Positions 59,838 through 64,000 of a stretch of 64,000 nucleotides of DNA are shown one piece after another. The notes under the pieces are model-generated. The model worked only from the letters and a program-made list of their open reading frames with translations, ran no database searches and was not told the DNA's origin. Location: positions 5,426,001 to 5,490,000 of the forward strand of contig NZ_CP040297.1 in the NCBI RefSeq assembly GCF_013393945.1, in the 5' to 3' direction. Source of the stretch: Nostoc sp. TCL26-01 (GTDB lineage Bacteria; Cyanobacteriota; Cyanobacteriia; Cyanobacteriales; Nostocaceae). Every line of letters starts with the position of its first letter. Position 1 is the stretch's first letter. A program made the translations under genes and the position numbers.

Positions 59838-60187
59838 TGAGGTTTGGATATTTTTAAGCGTAAAGTTACTGACAATTGAGTTAAAGTATCAGCCAACAAT
59901 AATTTTGCTTAATTTTAGCAAAGTAATAAGTAAAACTCTTATGCTAACTCCACTATTATAAGTATTATTTTTTATACATATAGGCATCCGCTTTGATTAC
60001 TAAACTGATTTGCGTAGTCAGGCAATAGGCAATAGGCAATAGTTTTAAACCAATATTCATTACCCAGCAATGCACTGAGCCAGTCGAAGTGTCGCACAGA
60101 ATTTATACTGAATTCTGGCGACTGACTCCTGTATTCTGTTCAATAAAACCAATTTCAGGAATTAGCATACGGACTAGCGCCTAGCCT
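59838..60187. other. Intergenic with dispersed repeats
   Basis: No gene. CAATAGG heptamers lie at about 60023-60042. The segment 60100-60147 (TTTATACTGAATTCTGGCGA and following) is an inverted copy of the 27201/30291 repeat. The rest is AT-rich. Confidence 0.5.
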
Positions 60188-60619
60188 CTAGTATTGATAT
60201 TCGTCGGCATATTTAACGATCACCAGACAGTTTCTACTATCTTCGCTGCGCTCGTAGATAACACGATCAGCTAAACGTCGCAGGAGAAACCAGCCATAAC
60301 CTCCTACTTGTAAAGTACCTGGTTCTGGTTCAGCGATCGCATCAGGATTAAAAGGGTTACCATAATCCCAAATCCTCAATTCTATCTTGTTTGCCCACAG
60401 ACTAACTTCTATGTCTATGGTTGTTTCCGGGGGTAAAGCACGATGGGCGTGACGGACTGCATTGGTAAAGCCCTCTGCTAATGCTAAGTTGAGGCGATAA
60501 AGTTGAGTCTCTGACCAGCCAAGTTGAGACAGGTATCGCAGGCAAAACTCCTCAAACCATTGTTGTACTTGGTTTAGTAGCTTTAGTTCGCTCTTAACCG
60601 TGAGATGGTCGTGCTGCAT
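60188..60619 (-). CDS. Anti-sigma regulatory factor (GHKL kinase)
   Basis: 143 aa from ATG 60619 (MQHDHLTVKSELKLLNQVQQ). The GHKL ATP-binding fold is shown by NLALAEGFTNAVRHAHR (N-box), RIWDYGNPFNPDA (G1) and GGYGWFLLRRLADRVIY (G2). It resembles the RsbW/SpoIIAB family that phosphorylates an anti-anti-sigma factor or binds a sigma factor. No partner sigma or STAS gene is adjacent. It lies on the same strand as petD but 296 bp beyond it, so is probably a separate unit. Confidence 0.88.
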   Translation of the reverse strand: MQHDHLTVKSELKLLNQVQQWFEEFCLRYLSQLGWSETQLYRLNLALAEGFTNAVRHAHRALPPETTIDIEVSLWANKIELRIWDYGNPFNPDAIAEPEPGTLQVGGYGWFLLRRLADRVIYERSEDSRNCLVIVKYADEYQY

Positions 60620-60915
60620 TATGCCAAGCATTGACCGTGGTTTTCATGTAATTATGAGTAAGACTTTATGTAATCTATATGTTTCTATTTTAGATTTTGG
60701 ATGAGTTTTTGTATCCAAAATTAAAAATATTTGCGACTATTTACATCATTAAAATTGACACCTGCTTCTTGGTTGCAAAAGTACATATCTCATAGAGATG
60801 AACGACTATTTTTGCCGTAGATGCCCAGAGGGCATCTTGTCATCAGACATCATAACTTTAGATACGCACTTTTGAAACCCACAGGTGTCAAAAAGCTGAT
60901 TGGTGACTAGCTAAC

Positions 60916-61398
60916 TTAGAACAAGCCTAAAGTCAAAGATTTGTCTAATGGTAAAGCAGCACCAATACCTAACCAGAGAGTTACTAAAGTGCCAAATAAG
61001 AACACTGTGGTAGCAACTGGACGGCGGAAGGGGTTTTGGAACTTATTAACATTCTCCAAAAAGGGAACGAGAATTAGTCCCAGGGGTACAGCAGCCATTG
61101 CTAAAACTCCCAACAGTTTGTTAGGAAGCGATCGCAAAATTTGGAATACTGGGTACAAGTACCACTCTGGCAAGATTTCCAGGGGGGTAGCAAAAGGATT
61201 TGCTGGTTCACCTGACATTGCCGGGTCTAGCACAGCTAGAGCCACAATACAAGCAAAGGAACCCATAATTACAACTGGGAATACATACAGCAAATCGTTA
61301 GGCCAAGCTGGTTCACCATAGTAATTGTGACCCATGCCTTTGGCCAGTTTGGCTCTTAAAAGAGGATCGCTCAGATCGGGTTTTTTCTGTGTTGCCAT
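60916..61398 (-). CDS. petD: Cytochrome b6-f complex subunit IV
   Basis: 160 aa, the standard length. It starts MATQKKPDLSDPLLRAKLAK and contains LLYVFPVVIMGSFACIVALA, the conserved Qo-site motif LPEWYLYPVFQ, and three membrane segments. It partners cytochrome b6 in the thylakoid b6-f complex for photosynthetic and respiratory electron flow. It follows petB on the same strand after a 215-bp gap, the usual petBD order. Confidence 0.97.
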   Translation of the reverse strand: MATQKKPDLSDPLLRAKLAKGMGHNYYGEPAWPNDLLYVFPVVIMGSFACIVALAVLDPAMSGEPANPFATPLEILPEWYLYPVFQILRSLPNKLLGVLAMAAVPLGLILVPFLENVNKFQNPFRRPVATTVFLFGTLVTLWLGIGAALPLDKSLTLGLF

Positions 61399-61613
61399 TT
61401 TTTAATGCGCTCTCCTACTTAGAAATTCAGTTCCAGCCTAGATGAAACCGAAAACACTGATGTTTTTGGTAGCTGTCTTGAGGCTGTCTACAACTTTCAG
61501 TATCCAGATACTAGTGATTTGGACTTATGAGTTTTAATTGCTGATTTTTCCTCAGTTTAAAACAAACAGGTCGCTCTGAACACTGAATCATTGTTTCATT
61601 GTGGCTGATGAAA

Positions 61614-62261
61614 TTACAAAGGCCCAGAAATGCCTTGTTTGCGGATCATCAAGAAGTGGAACAGCATGAATACTGCAATCAACCAAGGCAGGACAAAGGT
61701 GTGAGCGCTGTAGTAGCGAGTCAGGGTTGCTTGACCAACACTAGAACCACCACGTAGCAGGTCGGAGATGAGTACGCCGACTACCGGAATTGCTTCTGGT
61801 ACACCGCTAACAATTTTCACAGCCCAGTAGCCTACTTGATCCCAAGGTAGAGAATAGCCTGTAACTCCGAAGGAAACGGTAATGACAGCGAGGATTACAC
61901 CACTCACCCAGGTCAATTCGCGGGGCTTTTTAAAACCACCAGTCAAGTAGACGCGGAAGACGTGCAGGATCATCATCAACACCATCATGCTGGCAGACCA
62001 GCGATGGATAGAACGAATCAGCCAACCGAAGTTTACTTCGTTCATGATGTATTGAACAGAAGAGTAAGCTTCAGCCACTGTTGGCTTGTAATAGAACGTC
62101 ATGGCGAATCCAGTGGCGAACTGGATGAGAAAGCAAGTTAGGGTAATGCCACCCAAGCAGTAGAAAATGTTGACGTGGGGAGGTACGTACTTGCTTGTGA
62201 CATCCTCGGCGATCGCCTGGATCTCTAAACGTTCCTCAAACCAGTCGTAAACGTTGGCCAT
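61614..62261 (-). CDS. petB: Cytochrome b6
   Basis: 215 aa, standard length. It starts MANVYDWFEERLEIQAIAED. Four membrane segments hold the heme histidines in IHRWSASMMVLMMILHVFR and in the later RYYSAHTFVLPWLIAVFMLF and HFLMIRKQG region. Cys35 in FYCLGG is the site for heme c-n. It forms the core of the b6-f complex with PetD. Expected to be cotranscribed with petD. ctpA is divergent upstream, a linkage known in several cyanobacteria. Confidence 0.97.
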   Translation of the reverse strand: MANVYDWFEERLEIQAIAEDVTSKYVPPHVNIFYCLGGITLTCFLIQFATGFAMTFYYKPTVAEAYSSVQYIMNEVNFGWLIRSIHRWSASMMVLMMILHVFRVYLTGGFKKPRELTWVSGVILAVITVSFGVTGYSLPWDQVGYWAVKIVSGVPEAIPVVGVLISDLLRGGSSVGQATLTRYYSAHTFVLPWLIAVFMLFHFLMIRKQGISGPL

Positions 62262-62624
62262 ACAATCTCAAGTTCCTAAAAATCGGTTGCGGTTGCTTCA
62301 ATCTCCCAATTTGCAGTTTTGGGATTTTCTTTTAAGAGGATTTGGGTTGTTTGCTACTTCTCTAGCCAATGCTCAGAGTTTTCACAAACTTAACACTCTG
62401 TAAATATGGAATATATTGCGTTCTCTTTGCAAGCCAACCCTATTGTTGGGTACAAAGTAGATCATATCCTTTGTGAAGGGGTGTATTCACATCAGTTGCT
62501 CTAACAACTTGATGAGAAGAATGCACCACTTCTATAAAAAAAGTAACATAGTCGAGAGATAGATTTCATTAATCAGGACTGAACTGGGCAATTCTAGGCA
62601 ATTTGGGTTGAGGTGGAATTAAAA
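62262..62624. promoter_or_regulatory. Divergent promoter region petB / ctpA
   Basis: About 360 bp between the two start codons. No ORF. It must contain both promoters. GAGGTGG at 62611-62616 serves as ribosome site for ctpA. No further operator is identifiable by eye. Confidence 0.6.
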
Positions 62625-63878
62625 ATGGGGTTCATGCAAAAACAAGTTTTTCGGCTGGGATTTTCATTATTGCTGGTTTTGAGTTTGGCGTTGGGGATAT
62701 TTACCCAACCTGCAACTGCATTGACAGATGAACAAAAATTAGTTTCAGAAGTATGGCGAATTGTCAATCGCAGTTATCTGGATGAGACATTTAATCATCA
62801 AAACTGGGCTGCTGTCAGGCAGAAGGCACTAGAAAAGCCATTCACAGACCAAAAAGCGGCATATGTGGCAATTCAGAATATGCTCAAGTCCTTAGATGAC
62901 CCTTTTACTAGGTTTTTAGACCCAGAGCAATACCGCAGTTTACAGGTCAATACTTCTGGAGAACTGACGGGAGTGGGTTTACAAATTGCCCTCAATCCCC
63001 AGACTGGAATACTAGAAGTAATATCTCCCATTACAGGTTCCCCGGCAGAGAAGGCGGGTATGAGACCACGCGATCGCATTCTCAAAATCCAAGGCATTGC
63101 CACAACCAACTTAACCCTAGATGAAGCCGCCGCTAGAATGCGCGGGCCAATAGGTAGTTTGGTGACGCTGTTAATTGAACGAGACGGAGAGGGGGAAAAG
63201 GAAGTGAGAGTAGTGCGCGATCGCATTGCTCTAAATCCTGTAGTGGCAGAGTTACGCTCTTCTCCACAGGGTCAACCTTTCGGCTATCTTCGCCTCACAC
63301 AATTTAATGCCAACGCCGCAATGGAATTAGCACACGCTATTTCTAGTCTAGAAAAAAAAGGGGCTAATGCCTACATTCTAGATTTGCGAAATAATCCCGG
63401 TGGCTTACTACAAGCAGGAATTGAAATTGCGCGGTTGTGGTTAGACTCTGGTACTATTGTTTACACTGTTAATCGCCAAGGTATTCAGGGTAGTTTTGCC
63501 GCTTCTGGTTCAGCCTTGACTGATGATCCATTGGTAGTTTTAGTCAATCAAGGAACTGCCAGTGCTAGCGAAATTTTAGCCGGCGCTCTCCAAGATAATG
63601 GTCGCGCTCAATTAGTCGGGGAAACCACTTTTGGCAAGGGTTTAATTCAGTCCTTATTTGAACTATCTGATGGTTCCGGACTGGCAGTCACCATTGCTAA
63701 ATATGAAACTCCTCAACACCGAGATATTAACAAGTTGGGCATCAAACCAGATACAGTCGTTGCCCAGCAAATACTCACCCGCGATCAAGTTGCCACAGAA
63801 GCAGATTTACAATATCAAGCTGCATTGAATATTTTGAGTCAAGATTCTGTGGTGGCAAGAATGGGGAATGGGGAATAG
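62625..63878 (+). CDS. ctpA: Carboxyl-terminal processing protease CtpA
   Basis: 417 aa from ATG 62625 (MGFMQKQVFRLGFSLLLVLS), preferred over the in-frame GTG 62613 because GAGGTGG lies upstream at the right distance. The signal peptide ends near ATA-LTDEQ. A PDZ domain (about 100-190) has GVGLQIAL and GMRPRDRILKI. The S41 core has NNPGGLLQAG, the catalytic serine in GTASASEILAG and the lysine in TTFGKGLIQ. It processes the C-terminus of photosystem II D1 precursor in the lumen, or related substrates. Divergent from petBD. Confidence 0.93.
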   Translation: MGFMQKQVFRLGFSLLLVLSLALGIFTQPATALTDEQKLVSEVWRIVNRSYLDETFNHQNWAAVRQKALEKPFTDQKAAYVAIQNMLKSLDDPFTRFLDPEQYRSLQVNTSGELTGVGLQIALNPQTGILEVISPITGSPAEKAGMRPRDRILKIQGIATTNLTLDEAAARMRGPIGSLVTLLIERDGEGEKEVRVVRDRIALNPVVAELRSSPQGQPFGYLRLTQFNANAAMELAHAISSLEKKGANAYILDLRNNPGGLLQAGIEIARLWLDSGTIVYTVNRQGIQGSFAASGSALTDDPLVVLVNQGTASASEILAGALQDNGRAQLVGETTFGKGLIQSLFELSDGSGLAVTIAKYETPQHRDINKLGIKPDTVVAQQILTRDQVATEADLQYQAALNILSQDSVVARMGNGE

Positions 63879-63925
63879 GTAATGGGGAATGGGGAATGGG
63901 GAATGGGTAATAGGCAATAGGTAAT
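63862..63925. repeat. GGGGAAT/TAATGGG tandem heptamers
   Basis: Tandem GGGGAATG and related heptamers begin within the last codons of ctpA (NGE) and continue to about 63922. They belong to the STRR class. Nothing notable lies from there to the window end. Confidence 0.75.
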
Positions 63926-64000
63926 TCTGGCTTCTAATACCAATTCTCTAAAAGTTCGCAATAGATTCAAATTCTGGAAACTACACACAATCTAGATTTC

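Noticed and set aside
1..64000. tRNA, rRNA or tmRNA genes
   Set aside because: No T-arm-like GGTTCGAATCC context or cloverleaf was recognised; a covariance-model scan would settle it.

Overview
This window looks like chromosome of a filamentous, heterocyst-forming cyanobacterium of the Nostoc/Anabaena/Trichormus group. The evidence is a heterocyst-type gene island (cytochrome c oxidase subunits, the nif-type ferredoxin FdxB and the regulator CnfR/PatB), petB-petD beside ctpA, very frequent GCGATCGC (HIP1) sites, long runs of heptanucleotide repeats (TTGACCA, GATTGGT, GAGTGCT and similar), many small palindromic elements, and xisHI-type genes. Assignments come from reading the sequence and from family knowledge; no database search was run.

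Layout. 0-2.8 kb: small hypothetical genes on the minus strand, then an almost gene-free stretch. 2.8-13.7 kb: cysK, a pseudogene broken by a 41-bp duplication, then a minus-strand cluster read from right to left as fdxB, coxB, coxA, coxC, a helical-repeat gene, a previously uncalled 57-codon gene, a cysteine-dioxygenase-like cupin and an ArsC-like nitrogenase-associated protein with a His-rich tail. Divergent from this is cnfR/patB, followed tail-to-tail by a 53-codon gene. Together these look like a micro-oxic respiration and nitrogen-fixation support module. 14-19.5 kb: a KGG stress protein, then a divergent pair of a Trypco1-domain protein and a caspase / STAND ATPase / histidine kinase fusion, then a decayed toxin-antitoxin locus. 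19.8-39.6 kb: mostly housekeeping genes (dnaG, acyl-CoA ligase, cell-wall amidase, two L,D-transpeptidases, KDPG aldolase, M20 amidohydrolase, hydantoinase A, CPBP protease, DUF3326, ferredoxin, Uma2 nucleases). 39.8-41.7 kb: a HigA-type antitoxin, a stub of its toxin, an orphan CRISPR array on the minus strand, a leader-like region rich in inverted repeats, and a C-terminal remnant of cas1. 42.5-47 kb: acnB, xisH-xisI and a hicB-hicA pair whose hicA has an in-frame stop. 47-58 kb: a carotenoid-oxygenase family protein, a 14-repeat WD40 NB-ARC protein with a duplicated P-loop, a rhomboid protease and a plasmid-type CyRepA1 replication protein. 58-64 kb: glycosyltransferase, anti-sigma factor, petD, petB and ctpA.

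Themes. (1) Several toxin-antitoxin-like loci are decayed mainly on the toxin side: a PIN stub, a HigB/RelE stub beside the CRISPR array, a hicA nonsense mutation and an XisI fragment. (2) Miniature elements are abundant. Two have clear terminal inverted repeats and target-site duplications (49478-49631 and 57956-58092), one sits inside another repeat (13820-13888), and one has expanded a protein in frame (amidohydrolase at 33.1 kb). (3) Two multidomain STAND-type proteins stand out as candidates for poorly described signalling or conflict systems: the caspase/STAND/histidine kinase with its Trypco1 neighbour, and the WD40 NB-ARC protein.
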